From: Rhypophila decipiens
Lineage: Eukaryota; Ascomycota; Sordariomycetes; Sordariales; Naviculisporaceae
Length of the DNA: 64,000 nucleotides
Direction: 5' to 3'
Assembly (NCBI GenBank): GCA_033297075.1
Contig: MU858184.1
Coordinates: 1 to 64,000 of the forward strand
Shown here piece by piece: positions 44,478 to 55,206 of this stretch; position 1 is the stretch's first letter, and each line of letters begins with the position of its first letter. The translations under genes and the position numbers were made by a program. The notes beneath the pieces were generated by a model, which had not been told where the DNA came from, did no database searches, and saw only the letters and a list, made by a program, of their open reading frames with translations.

Positions 44478-47400
44478 ATGTCTGCACTTCAGAATACTGG
44501 AGCGTCCTCCAATCTCGAGGAGCGTCTGAAGTTGCTCGAGGAGACGATTGCTCGTCTCGAGAATCGTGCGGTTTCCATCGCGGACCGCGAACCTGGAGGA
44601 GGACCTCAGACAGAAGTGACCGATACGACAGACGATAACCATCCGACCCAATTGACTAACAAGGATACAATCCCTCAGGTTCGCCGATGCAACTTTATGC
44701 AGTTCAAGAACCGCTTCACCAACGAGGACGGTTGCTATGCCATCGACGCGCTTGTCTCCGGCGCCCTTCTGAAGCAAGAGATGCACGAAGAGATGCAATT
44801 CCGCCAGCGACGTTCGGACAATTCCGCCGCCATAACTCACCCTCGTTCAGCCAAATCCAAGGATAGCACCCTGAAGCACCAGAATCTGGCCAACGCCGAA
44901 GCTCTCAAGAAAGCCCAGTCGCATGACGTGTGGATCCAACGGGTTCGCCTCCAGTCTCCTGCCGTCCTCAAGATACTTTCCAAAGTCCAAGGAGAGTCTT
45001 GGTCACTGCGCCCTCGTACATATATGCGCCCTTTCCTCACCATCATATCTTTTCAGCCCGAGATGAGAATGGAACTCCAAGGGTTGGAAAGCCGGTGGGC
45101 GTCTCAACTTGATGGCATCGTCACTTCCCCCATGACAACAATCACTAGTCCAGGTGACACAGACCATGAGATGGATAATGTATCCGCTGAAGCACCGATT
45201 GACGACTGCCCCGAGGCACTGGCGGCAATGCGCTGTTACGTCAAGTTTGTCGACGAAGAGATCATGCCGCAATATACCCAGTTCGAGAACCTGAAAGCAT
45301 CCGATGACCCTAAAATCCGATTTTCCGATGTGCACTATCTGTTCCGGACGGGTGAACTGGTGTACCGACCTTATGGGTCCGATACGGCCGGAAAAGGTGA
45401 CCCGCGCGAGTGGAAGCGCACCGGGAAAAGGCTGTGGCGAAGCTATGGCATCCGATCGCGGGACACGGGATATCGCGTCCGTCCTTCAGACCATCGCAAA
45501 TACGACGTTATGCAGCAAGAGGACGGCCAAGATCAAGCCGCTGACGAAGCATTCTTGATCAAGGCTTTCTATCTCGAATACACGGGCGAAGAGTTCTGCA
45601 CCGTCACAACACAATTCGCCATCCAACCTTTCACAGGTCTTCGACGAATTCGGAGCCTCCCCGTATATCCCCTTCGTTTCGGCCCCGAAGACGTGGGCAA
45701 GTACATGGCGGATGCCATCGAGCTGGGAGACAAGACTCTCGAGCACATCAACCACGGGCATGTCTTATACGACGGCTGGACCGTCACGCGGACACCCAAG
45801 GGCGAACCTGTCCAGGACGCCAACGCGATGGAGCTGAAAAATTCCGAGTACGTGCATAGCGACGCTATGGTCGACTTCAACGAGGCCTTCCAGGCCTGCC
45901 CACATTGGAAGCCTAAGCGAATTATCCTCCGACCGGAACCGGTCGACCAGCTAGTCGAATCGGATGATTTTCCCATCTTGTGGTGGTCAGGCCCCGACAG
46001 GGCCAAACTCAAAGCCGAGAGCTCCGAAGTCGTCCCGGTTCGAACGGGAGTCAGCACATGGGAGCAAAACAAGTTTGTTTCTACCGATCCACTGCTTTTC
46101 AAGATGTCCGAGAATCTGCTCAAGGGTAAACTCACCACCGTGGACTACCTGCGCCCTGAAGACAAGGCCCTGGTTGCGTGCCGTGTCTTTGCCTATGTCT
46201 TCCAGGACAGAAAGTGGGCCCAACTGGACATCCAACACATGTCGCCTCTTGCGGGGTCGCGTGATACGCTGGATTCCCTTCGGATTCCAGACGACGCCAA
46301 GAACCTCATACAAAGATCAGTCAAAGGACACTTGCTGCAAAAAGCCGACGAGAGACAACATGGTCAAGGTAGCGGGCGGGGCTCGCAAGATTTCATCCGA
46401 GGAAAAGGTGCCGGGCTGTTTATGCTCCTTCACGGTATGCCAGGCGTAGGCAAGACTACAACAGCCGAGGCCATTGCCCAATTTTACGGAAAGCCATTGT
46501 TTAAGATTACTTGCGGCGACTTTGGTTTAACTCCCGAGCAGATTGAAACAAACTTGAGCGCAGTATTCCGCCTGGCCGACTCGTGGGATTGTATCCTGCT
46601 TATAGACGAAGTTGATACATTTTTCTCACAACGTACCAAGGGCGACGGGGCAGTTGCTAAGAACGCCTTGGTTTCAGGTATGTCATACCCGACCTGAGCC
46701 CATACGCAGTTACTGCGAACTAACCTGGCTTACCAAGTGTTCCTCCGAATCCTCGATTACTACACCGGTATCCTCTTCATGACCACCAACCGTGTCGGCG
46801 CCCTTGATGAAGCCTTTCGTTCGCGGATCCACTACAGCGTGCTTTACCCGCTGCTCAGCGCGCAACAGGCACTAGATATCTGGAAGATCAACCTTGACCG
46901 GCTCAGGACCATCGACGCCGAGCACCAACACAAGGCAGGCAGAAAACCTATGGAGATTGACTCGGACCAAATCATCTCGTTTGCTGAGCGGCACCTTTTC
47001 CACAACGGGGAGCGCGAAAAGGCAACACAGTGGTGGAACGGACGTCAGATCCGTAACATCTTTCAGGTGGCTCGCAGTCTCGCTTATGCCGACGCAGCTG
47101 CCGAGGCGGACCGTCTACGGGCCATCGGATCGACCATGACACCACCGCCACCTAGACTTAAGCTCAAATACTTTGATATGATGGAACAGGTCACCGTCGA
47201 ATTCGAAGATTACCTAAAAGAGGTTTACTCCGGGCAAACGGCGTCAGACCTGGCCAAGGAGACGGAGCACCGTGCGGATCGATGGAGGAGAAAGACCACG
47301 AGAACAGCGTCTCTTCATGGAGACCGTGATGACAGGCGGGATGTCCGGCGAACAAGCGCGCGGTCACCCGCAGGACGGGGTTACGACGAGGAGGACAGAA

Positions 47401-48215
47401 ATACTACTTTGGGTCTTGGGCTGAACCCCGGTCATTTAGCTACAGGCGGATCTTCTGACGCCGGAAGGTCCAATACCAGGAGAGGAACCAAGTTCCGGTC
47501 CGGTGCCAGGCCTCGGCATCTAGTGACACCACCGCAGCCACCACGATACCAGGGACAACAACACAAGCGGCGCCGGCAAGAACAGTCAGTCTCACCATCG
47601 GGGGCTGAGGGCGGAATTGAATCTCTTACACCACGACCACACCAGCACGTCCGAACGAGTGGTGATCCTGGTAATCAACCCTCACAGCGCCCAGCAATAC
47701 TCGAGGACTCGCCCGAGTATCGGGTCACCTCCCCAAAGTCCGGTCCCAGTCCAGACTATCGATACACTTCCCGCAGCGACCACCCGCCTCTTACTAGCCC
47801 TATGAGCCGTGGACACAGTCGAGAAATACCCAGGATTGTCAAGACGGAGACCCACGATTCCTTTGAACAGGAAGCCATTGAGGACGAAGAAGATGCTGAC
47901 TCGGACTTGGATCAGGCTGCCATCGCACACCCGTCCGGTCACCACAGGGCGGGAAGTCACAGTCAAACGATGGGAAGGCACTATCAGGATGAGACTAGTA
48001 GAGGTGTTGCTCATGCTGCGACCATGAGATCAGTACATGCGGTGAAGAGATATGACATTCATGAGCGGGAAGACTATTACGATGAGCGGGAGGGGAATGA
48101 ACAGGGTCAGGGGTATCTTGACAGCAAGAATGAATATGGGAAGAGGGAAACAGCAAGAATGAATATGGGAAGAGGGAAAGGGCGGGTGGTTGGTATGGGG
48201 ATTATGACTGAATGA
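44478..48215 (+). CDS. DUF7025-type AAA+ ATPase
   Basis: Two exons, 44478-46677 and 46738-48215 (60-bp intron, GTATGT donor, ctaac branch), give 1225 residues. A short N-terminal coiled coil (LEERLKLLEETIARLENR) precedes a variable helical region and the DUF7025 module (about residues 250-480: FSDVHYLFRTGELVY, AFYLEYTGEEF, FTGLRRIRSLPVYPLRF). The AAA domain carries Walker A GMPGVGKTTTAEA near 653, Walker B CILLIDEVDTFF near 707, sensor-1 MTTNRVGALDEAF and arginine finger RSRIHYS. A lid region follows (WNGRQIRNIFQVARSLAYADA). The C-terminal 330 residues are charged and disordered. Such ATPases remodel proteins or complexes; targets are unknown. The last residues are altered by a 29-bp tandem duplication at 48121-48178 that shifts the frame. 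It shares a promoter region with the STAND-like gene. Confidence 0.88.
48121..48178 (+). repeat. 29-bp tandem duplication in the 3' end of the AAA gene
   Basis: Two identical 29-bp copies, 48121-48149 and 48150-48178. As 29 is not a multiple of 3, the second copy and the tail are read in another frame than the first. Confidence 0.9.
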
Positions 48216-48325
48216 AGATGTGGGTTGGGAAGCGACTATGTTATCTTCCGCGAATTATTATACTGGATTATTGTAGCAGTGAAACGGCAAGGATCATAAC
48301 TTGTATTGCCCCTCTGGATACTTTT

Positions 48326-48622
48326 ATAACGCTAAAAACGAATCCGTAATTGCCGCTAAGCAATTCCCCCTTATGTATTCTCACATACCCCCTAGACTTC
48401 GTTGACTTTGTTAATAAGGGCTGAATTTGGCTCTTTAGCCTATACTACCTCTGACTTATCTCGGGATTGAACCAAGACCCTTGTGTTTATGGTGTAATCT
48501 AAATGAGTCTTAGAGAGCAGGGTAACTACTAATTCAGTAATCTATGCACCGGGCTTATAACTATAATGCCAAAAACGAATCCGTAATTGCCGCCAAGTAA
48601 TTCCGCCTTATATATTCTCACA
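48326..48622. repeat. Diverged 60-bp direct repeat (48326-48385 and 48563-48622)
   Basis: The copies align without gaps and differ at about six positions, five of them transitions. The core aaaacgaatccgtaattgcc is identical. The 177 bp between them show no coding potential. Confidence 0.8.
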
Positions 48623-48895
48623 ACTTTAATAGTAGGGAAAGGAAAACTGGCTTTATTCCGTTCAGGCAGACCCCTTATTCTTAAGAGAATTTCAGGCAAA
48701 CGAAACTACTAGCTAAGAAAGTCTCCTTAATAACTTTATTATTTATTGTCACGGCCATCGGTTCAGAGCGTGGTAGCTGTTCAATTGGCACTACGAACGA
48801 AGATTCTACTCTGAAGAAGAAGAGAAAGCAAGAGAGAAGCGCGTCGCACACGCGCTTAGGTCAATCAGCTTGAGTGGGTCACGTGCTCATCGTAC

Positions 48896-48908
48896 AGGGT
48901 TAGGGTTA
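48896..48908 (+). other. Short interstitial TTAGGG motif
   Basis: agggttagggtta, two units of the usual filamentous-fungal telomere repeat, inside an AT-rich gene-free stretch. Confidence 0.5.
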
Positions 48909-49183
48909 CAGCACCCAACCCACCTTCTGTGGCAGTCAGTTCGTCACATTTATTACATTACACTTTTTATTCAACCTTTTTCCTTTAAAAACATTTGAAC
49001 TTTATAAAACCAAATAGGTTTTAACTACTATGAGTATGAGCTAATACAACTAAGAGTGGTTGAATGTATTATATTGACCGTCTACCATTCGCTTACTCTA
49101 TGCATACCAACACTATATGGAGGCGGCGGGCTCTCTGGAGGTGGCTCGTGAATATCATGTGCACCTGTAGCAAGCTCTACAGG

Positions 49184-50435
49184 TCAGCTTGAACTGCATG
49201 TGGCTGGGTCAAGTTCTGCACGCCGATTGGAAGTACGAGTGGCTGGGTCGAGCTCTGCACGCCGACTGGATCTGTGTGGGGTTGGGTCGAGTTCTGAACG
49301 TCGGCTGCGGCGTGTAGCTGGGGGAAGCTCTGTGGGCCGGACGGACCTATGTGTATCCGGGGCGGGCTCTGCGCGTCGGCCGGAGCTATGCGTGATTGGG
49401 GTGGGATCTGGACGTCTGCCAGGGCGCCGATGTGCGCTCATTGGGGTCGATCCCACTTGCTCATTGGTAATATTTCCAGACATGGTTTTGTCCCTCCTTT
49501 TTTTATAAAGACAAAAGCTGATCAAGGCCAAACCGGAAAGCACAACAGCGCCCAGACCCAGACCCAGACCTAGTCCGATATAAAGCTGATATGTCGGTGC
49601 TGATATACCGGGAGTAGTACTTGATAATGGGGGAGAGGAAGGCGATGCTTGGCGTGTGGCCCGACTCGTTCGCAGGCTGGTAAGGGGTGCAGTAAATGAT
49701 GTTGTTGGGCCATATTGCGTGCTAGTCTGTCTGGTGTCGATGTCAACAGTGGAGGAGGCGATGCTATCGGTTGTGGTAGAAGTAAAGACTCCCCCGACGT
49801 CGCTGGCCTCTTTGGTGTTCGGATCGTCGACCCGAGGCCAACCCTCACCATCGTCGCTGGCAAAGTTTCCTTGATCGCTTCTGACAAAGTCTCCTTCGCC
49901 AATGATGGTGGAAACGGTTCCGTAGGTGGTGTAGAAGAGTGCGTCGTCGTCGTCGCAACAATTTCCTTGGATAGCGTCGTCCGTATTTTTTGCACAGCAT
50001 AACCAGCCTTCCCCTTGAAATTCCGCACAATCCGCTATATGAACCCACGTAGAGGCGGCTGTTTATTTCGTAGGTTTGAGGTCAGCATTCCTTCCGAGAT
50101 TACAGCGCGATTGACCCTGCAAAGTAGAGGTGCGAACACGTGAAAAAGACATACTCGCGCTATCTATGCAGATGTTCGGGCAGCTGTCACTCATCCCTGT
50201 AATTAAAATGTCAGTCCAGTGGTCAGAAAAGCCTATCCTCACAAGTCCTACATTGCTCGTCGGTGCAGCTTCCGCGTGTATACAACCAGTATCCCGGCAG
50301 TTCATCATAGCCCCTCGGTTTGCAGAAGCCATTGCTCATACAGGCATGGCCAACATTGCAGCAAAAACTTTGGCGGGCGTCCGGGTTACATGGAAAATCG
50401 TCGTCTTCTGAGCCGTCGGGAAAATAGCAAGCCAT
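49184..50435 (-). CDS. Cysteine-rich single-pass membrane protein (copy A)
   Basis: Three exons as read (50435-50252, 50196-50155, 50058-49184; splice phases 1 and 1) give 366 residues. The ectodomain has paired cysteines typical of a fungal surface family: CYFPDGSEDDDFPC, SFCCNVGHACMSNGFC, RGSCTDEQW, DSCPNIC, DCAEFQGEGWLCC and QGNCC. A Ser/Thr-rich stalk follows. The membrane helix comes next (IGLGLGLGLGAVVLSGLALISFCLY), then the stop-transfer KKRR. The cytoplasmic tail is about 100 residues of imperfect 13-residue repeats (RRAELDPAT type). The start is uncertain: the frame is open upstream and no signal peptide is seen from ATG 50435, so a 5' signal exon may be missed. It is a tandem paralogue of the gene at 51563-52624. 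A receptor or wall-sensor role is inferred from topology only. Confidence 0.65.
49199..49430. repeat. 39-bp minisatellite coding the cytoplasmic tail repeats
   Basis: About six imperfect units of period 39 (each tggctgggtc...ctctgcacgccg-like) translate on the minus strand into 13-residue repeats. Because 39 is a multiple of 3, unit gain or loss keeps the frame. Confidence 0.75.
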
Positions 50436-51562
50436 GTTGCTGGGACGCGGAGAAGTTTGGTCGTTTGTGCAAACGGCAAGAGGAAATTTGCCCGGCACGT
50501 TTTACAAATAGGTGTCAGGGCAGTGGAAGCAGGAAATGGTGGATGCTGACTTGTATGTAGACTCGGAAAACTGCCTTGGGTGGCGCCTTGGCAAGAGTTC
50601 ATGTTGGCAATATTACACGGTCTATGCACATCCTAAGCCTCATTAGGCGGGAGTGGGGGGTTGTACATGTACCTCGGGGGATCGCAAAACCTTGTTATGA
50701 CCGTCACCGTTTCCCGCATGGTTCCCTCAATTACTGGAAGCGATCCCCTTAACGTTAAGGAGGTGCTGAGATAGTTCATTTCCGTCGTCGCGTACGATAA
50801 CCAGCATACTACGCTTGGACAAAAAGTAATGATGATGAAATGGGCTAAAGAATCCCACGGAAGGAAATCTGGACCCGGCTCAAAGAAGAATCTTGGTTAG
50901 TTTAATGTGTTCCGTGTGGCGTTTTAGTTCTCGCCCGTTGGCCCAACCCTGGCTGGCACCCGCAGCTTGATCCTGACGCAGTGCCCAACCCTCTGACCCG
51001 ACCTATTATAGCTAAGAAACTAATCGACAATATGCATTCACCCCGCTCGTTATTGAAAATGCCATTATTAACGGACTGCATCCGCTTGCGCATCTGCATA
51101 TTGGATGGCTTGACATTCAAGACTACGTGCACATCCTAAGCCCGTTTGGGCAGAGGGGCTGGGTAGGTATCTCCCCTATGGTATTGGCTGTACAACGCTC
51201 ATCTTCATTGATCGTCCCGCTGTTGGGTCATTTTCGAATCCAGACACCGGTCTGGAGCCCGATCGTTGGCCGTGCTAGAGCCTCAATGACCATGAAGTGG
51301 TGTTTGGAGAAAATTGAACCGAGACGTGCTTGTACCGGCCGGGCCAACGCATGATACAGTAGTCGAGAAATGGCTGGGACCTTTAAGACTATGCATATTC
51401 TAGTCCCTAACGGGCGTGGGATCTGGCTGGCCCGAGAATACAATGAATACAACAACGAGGGGTGTCAGCGCATCAGCTCCAGGGGTTTCATCAACAATGA
51501 GCTATTCGCAATATTCGTGCACCTCCGCAAGAGTTAAGCTTCCGTGACCTTTATATCTTATA
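50436..51562. other. Intergenic between tandem paralogues
   Basis: 1.1 kb that may contain a missed 5' exon of copy A. Nothing else can be supported. Confidence 0.35.
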
Positions 51563-52624
51563 CTACTTGACATCCAAACCTTGATTCATTATACTTTCCC
51601 GCTCTACGATTACCAAATTCCCGGTCATCCTGGTGGTTTCCGCGCCATCCAGCTCTGCAAACGGGCCAGGACCATGCCAGTCTTTCGAAGCCGCGGCAAC
51701 CTCCTTTGCCCCTGGGTCGGGAGGACTGTACAGCTCTGCAAGTGCGCAACTATGTAGCTCTGAAGGCGGGCAGGCACCGTCTAGCTCTCTAAGCGCCGAA
51801 TCATCCAGCTCTGTATGGCGTGGTGGCATGTTTGGACTCGATCCGCCGGCTATCCTAGACTTCTTCTTCTTGTATATCCTGAACGCAACAAAGAGCAGCA
51901 GGAAACAGATAACGGCACCGCCGCCGAGACCTGCTCCGAGGCCGATTGCAAGGGTGTTAGTTTTTGACGGATTAGCTGGGGGGCTAATTTCTGGTCCGGT
52001 AGCGTGTGTATTCATTGCTGCGCCTGATGCAACCGAGGAAGAGGTACTTGGACCAGTGGGTATGAAGGATGTCGTTGAGATTGTTGGAGGGCTTTCTGGC
52101 ATGACGGTGACGACGGCCCCGGGTCCTAGTGAGAAGTGACCTCTATCCGGCATCCCGCAACATGCTTCCGTGTCGTTGATATGAGAGCAACACCACTGGT
52201 CGTTTCCACAATCGCTTAGTATACTCCAACTCTCGGGCCTGTCTAGTTTGTGTCCATGTCAGCAACCTCCCATTCCAGCCTCAAACGTTCCTAGTCATAC
52301 GAAAGTAAAAGTGGCAAAACAAACCATTTCTGCAAACTGGCGGACAAGCGCCTGAGCTCCCTTGAAACCCAGTATCAGCAACTTATTCTTTCTTTTCTTG
52401 AATCTTGACTGAAATCCATTCCCTGCCGGAAACTTACATGTTTTGTCTGTGCAGCCTCCACGTACATTTCTATGTCCGTCGTAGCAGAGACCGTTGCTCA
52501 GACAGGTATGGCCGTATCTGCAACAGAAGCTCACGTTCTCTGTTGGGTAACAGGGATAGTCCTTATCTGCGATATCGCCGTTCGGCCAGTAGCAATCACG
52601 TTCCAAGTCTTCAGACGACGACAT
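51563..52624 (-). CDS. Cysteine-rich single-pass membrane protein (copy B)
   Basis: Three exons as read (52624-52438, 52360-52325, 52242-51563; splice phases 1 and 1 as in copy A) give 300 residues from ATG 52624. The ectodomain carries CYWPNGDIADKDYPC, SFCCRYGHTCLSNGLC, RGGCTDKTW, a 36-bp micro-exon with ACPPVCRN, and DCGNDQWCCSHINDTEACC, followed by a Ser/Thr stalk. The membrane helix AIGLGAGLGGGAVICFLLLFVAF ends in RIYKKKKSR. The tail is shorter and not repeated like copy A, but shows ELDDSALRELDGA, SELHSCALAELYS and FAELDGAE, a loose Glu-Leu-Asp pattern. The frame stays open upstream of 52624 with further Cys (LPACTDS), so the true start with signal peptide is probably in an unrecognised upstream exon. 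The same exon phases and motifs prove common origin with copy A. Confidence 0.65.
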
Positions 52625-53605
52625 GTTGGTAGGACTTGGAAAAGTGACGCTGTCGGTACAGGCGGGAAGACTGGAAACTTGGCTGGCACATTCTTATAAA
52701 TCCGTTGTGCGGGTTGATCACTGTGTCCATCCTGGAGCACTGGAAGCAGGCTGTGAACACGATGCCTTATGAGTGGTCGAGGTTCGGGATGCCACCCTGG
52801 ATTGCAGCTCGGCAGCACTGTTAGCCTGTTTCAGCTAGGAAAATAGGGGAAGAGAGTACCAATCCGGATGCTGGGTTGGCCTGCAACACGGATTAACATA
52901 TGCACATTCCAAGCCATAATGGGCGTCCCTCTTGGGGGCCGTAGATCCCCTGTTGGCTGAAGAAACAGTATATCTTGAGCAATCCATTAACGGAAACCGG
53001 TCGGGGGATCCTGCGTGATCAGAGAAGCTTGTCATGACTCCATGAGCTGTCGGGTGGGGCGGCAGTTGGCGTCTGGTCCTCCCTGCTTGTGAATTTCCCG
53101 AGCCGACTTGTTTCTTCGTGTCGTTGTTATGCACCATCTCCCAAAAACCCTTTAATGGATGAAAATGCAATAAAATTATTTCCAATCGCATAGAATGCCC
53201 TGATGCGGAATAGCTTCACTAAAAGACGGGCTATGAACGTGCCACCGCATATGCATGTTGCAGTCGCAAATGTGTGATAGGACGGCGGCGGGGCAAAGCC
53301 TAAACCAGGTTACTTGGAGGTCCTTGTTGAGAAAATCCCTGTGAGCTTCATGTTTAGTATTTAGGAACTTTGCTTTCTTAGAGTGGTGTACTGGGCGTAC
53401 TAGCTTTAACATTGTTAGATCTTGTCGCTTCAGTTGAGCAGCCATGATGGTTCTCGAAGACTTTGTTAATTTCATGAAACCGAGTTCTGGATGGTCTTGG
53501 CACGTTATCATTTATTGTACTTGTGGTAGATTGAGAATAATGAACCAGGTCACAGTCACACTCATCTTTCGCCTTCAAGACCACCAATCGGTAAACTACC
53601 CGACC
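52625..53605. other. Intergenic upstream of copy B
   Basis: About 980 bp; the first 200 bp may hold a missed 5' exon of copy B. Short frames elsewhere have no family features. Confidence 0.35.
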
Positions 53606-54649
53606 CTAAATCTCCTTCCCCAATCCACTGATGCCCTTGACAGCATCCAACTCGCCCAACAAACCCTCAAACCTAGCCTTGGCCATCTTCCACGCCGTTG
53701 CTCCCAGCGGCACCCGCAAAGGCACCTTCTCGCCCCGACTGGCAATCTGATAAATAGCCTCGGCAATTGCCTCGGGCGTATTCATACCCACCCCCTTGCT
53801 GATTCCCATGCGGACAAAGTGCTCCAACTTGTGCGCCGGCATGTCAGAGTCTTGATACGCCGGGTGCGGGGCGATACGGACCTTGCTATGGCCCTCGAAT
53901 TCCGTCTTGACGCCGCTGGGTTCGATTATGCAAAAGTTGACTTTTCCCATCCGTTAGCTAGAATTCTTCAAATCAGGGTAAGGATGAAGGGTGGTGATGT
54001 GACGTACTCCCCCAATCAGGATGAACCTCCCTAGCCACGCTCTCCGTCCATCCCTCAACAGCAAACTTGCCGGCATGGTAATACGCATGACCGGGAAAGG
54101 CGCACAAGCCAGCCAAAGACGAGATATTAAAAATGACACCACCTCTTTTATCAGAATGCTGACGCATGATCTCCATAGCGGCGGTGGTCACCCGCGCAGT
54201 ACCAAAGAACAAAGTCTCCATCTCCAAGTGGGTTTGTTCTTCGGTGGCGTTGACGGTATCGCCTGAGAGAGAATATCCGGCATTGTTGATGACAATGTCG
54301 AGGTGGAATGAGGGCCCGAAATGAGACTTTGCAGAGCTGAATGCGTGGTCAATTGACTCGGGGGATGTCACGTCGAGGGGGAGCTTCAAAATGTTGGCGT
54401 TACCAGGGAGGTAGGACAGCGAGGAAGGGTCCCTGGCTGTGGCGATCAGGCGGTGCGTGGGCTTGCTTGCTATGAGTGTCGCGATGGCCTTGCCGATGCC
54501 TGACGAACAGCCGGTTACTGCCGAGGTGTGTGTAAGTCTCGGTTGAAGCTTCTCTTTACTGATGCATTCTCGTAAGTGTCTGGTTGTCACTTACTGAGCC
54601 AGGTCGCATCTGCGGGCAGATGGTAGGGCTTGGTGTTGACGGGGTTCAT
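53606..54649 (-). CDS. Short-chain dehydrogenase/reductase (SDR)
   Basis: Three exons (54649-54595, 54517-54008, 53940-53606; introns 77 and 67 bp) give 299 residues. A short first exon (MNPVNTKPYHLPADATWL) is joined to ITGCSSGIGKAIA, the NAD(P) Rossmann motif TGxxxGIG. NNAGYSLSG, the catalytic Ser in FNISSLAG and YHAGK (the YxxxK pair) follow, then IIEPSGVKTEFE after the last splice. TARDPSSL after the second strand suggests NADP preference (inference). It is a classical SDR of the type that oxidises or reduces alcohols, ketones or aldehydes in the cytosol; the substrate is not evident. A minus-strand TATAAAG lies about 110 bp upstream. It is far from the PKS cluster and has no obvious pathway neighbour. 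Confidence 0.9.
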
Positions 54650-55206
54650 GGCTGCGTAGTCTTTGAGCTAGGACGGGTTGAGTAAGAATTCGCAATGTAT
54701 TGTTGTCGATGCTTGTTTGCATTTATTTCCATGGCTGCTGGGAAGTCTTGGATTCTCTTTATATCGTTCCAAGGCTAGCAGGTCAGCGAGTACATGCTAC
54801 GGCATGGTTATGGCGATCGCCAACGAATCCCAACCATGCCATGGAATTTGCGAGATCTCGGACTTGAGTTTCCTATTACAGGGGGGGCCATTCGGTGCGT
54901 CGATCGTTGGTTCCAAAAGAGAAGGATGGGCGACCACACCTAGTATCGTGCCTGACGGGTACGTAGATATCACACTGTTGCCTTGTTGTAGAAGCCATCA
55001 CGACGGTGGTGTTGGCGAATGCACTCACCGCCTCGCCGGACCGGATTGGGAAGCGGTCGGAGTTTGCTGCCGAATGACTCAGGCGGCATCGTCCGGGGTT
55101 TCGTTTCGTCATATCGGCCAGCCGAAATAGGTTGTTACACAACCGAGCATATCCGAAAACCACCAGACCTCGTTCCCCAGGATGGTATTTATAGCCCAGC
55201 CAATAT
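54650..55206. other. Intergenic, SDR promoter side
   Basis: 557 bp; holds the SDR promoter and the 3' side of the phosphodiesterase gene. No gene supported. Confidence 0.4.
54757..54763 (-). promoter_or_regulatory. TATA box of SDR gene
   Basis: TATAAAG on the minus strand, about 110 bp before the ATG at 54649. Confidence 0.45.

Larger units (their letters stand above)
48216..49183. other. AT-rich intergenic with duplicated 60-mer and TTAGGG motif
   Basis: About 970 bp without a gene, notably AT-rich. It holds two diverged 60-bp copies and a short telomere-like motif listed separately. Possibly the decayed remains of a mobile element. Confidence 0.5.
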
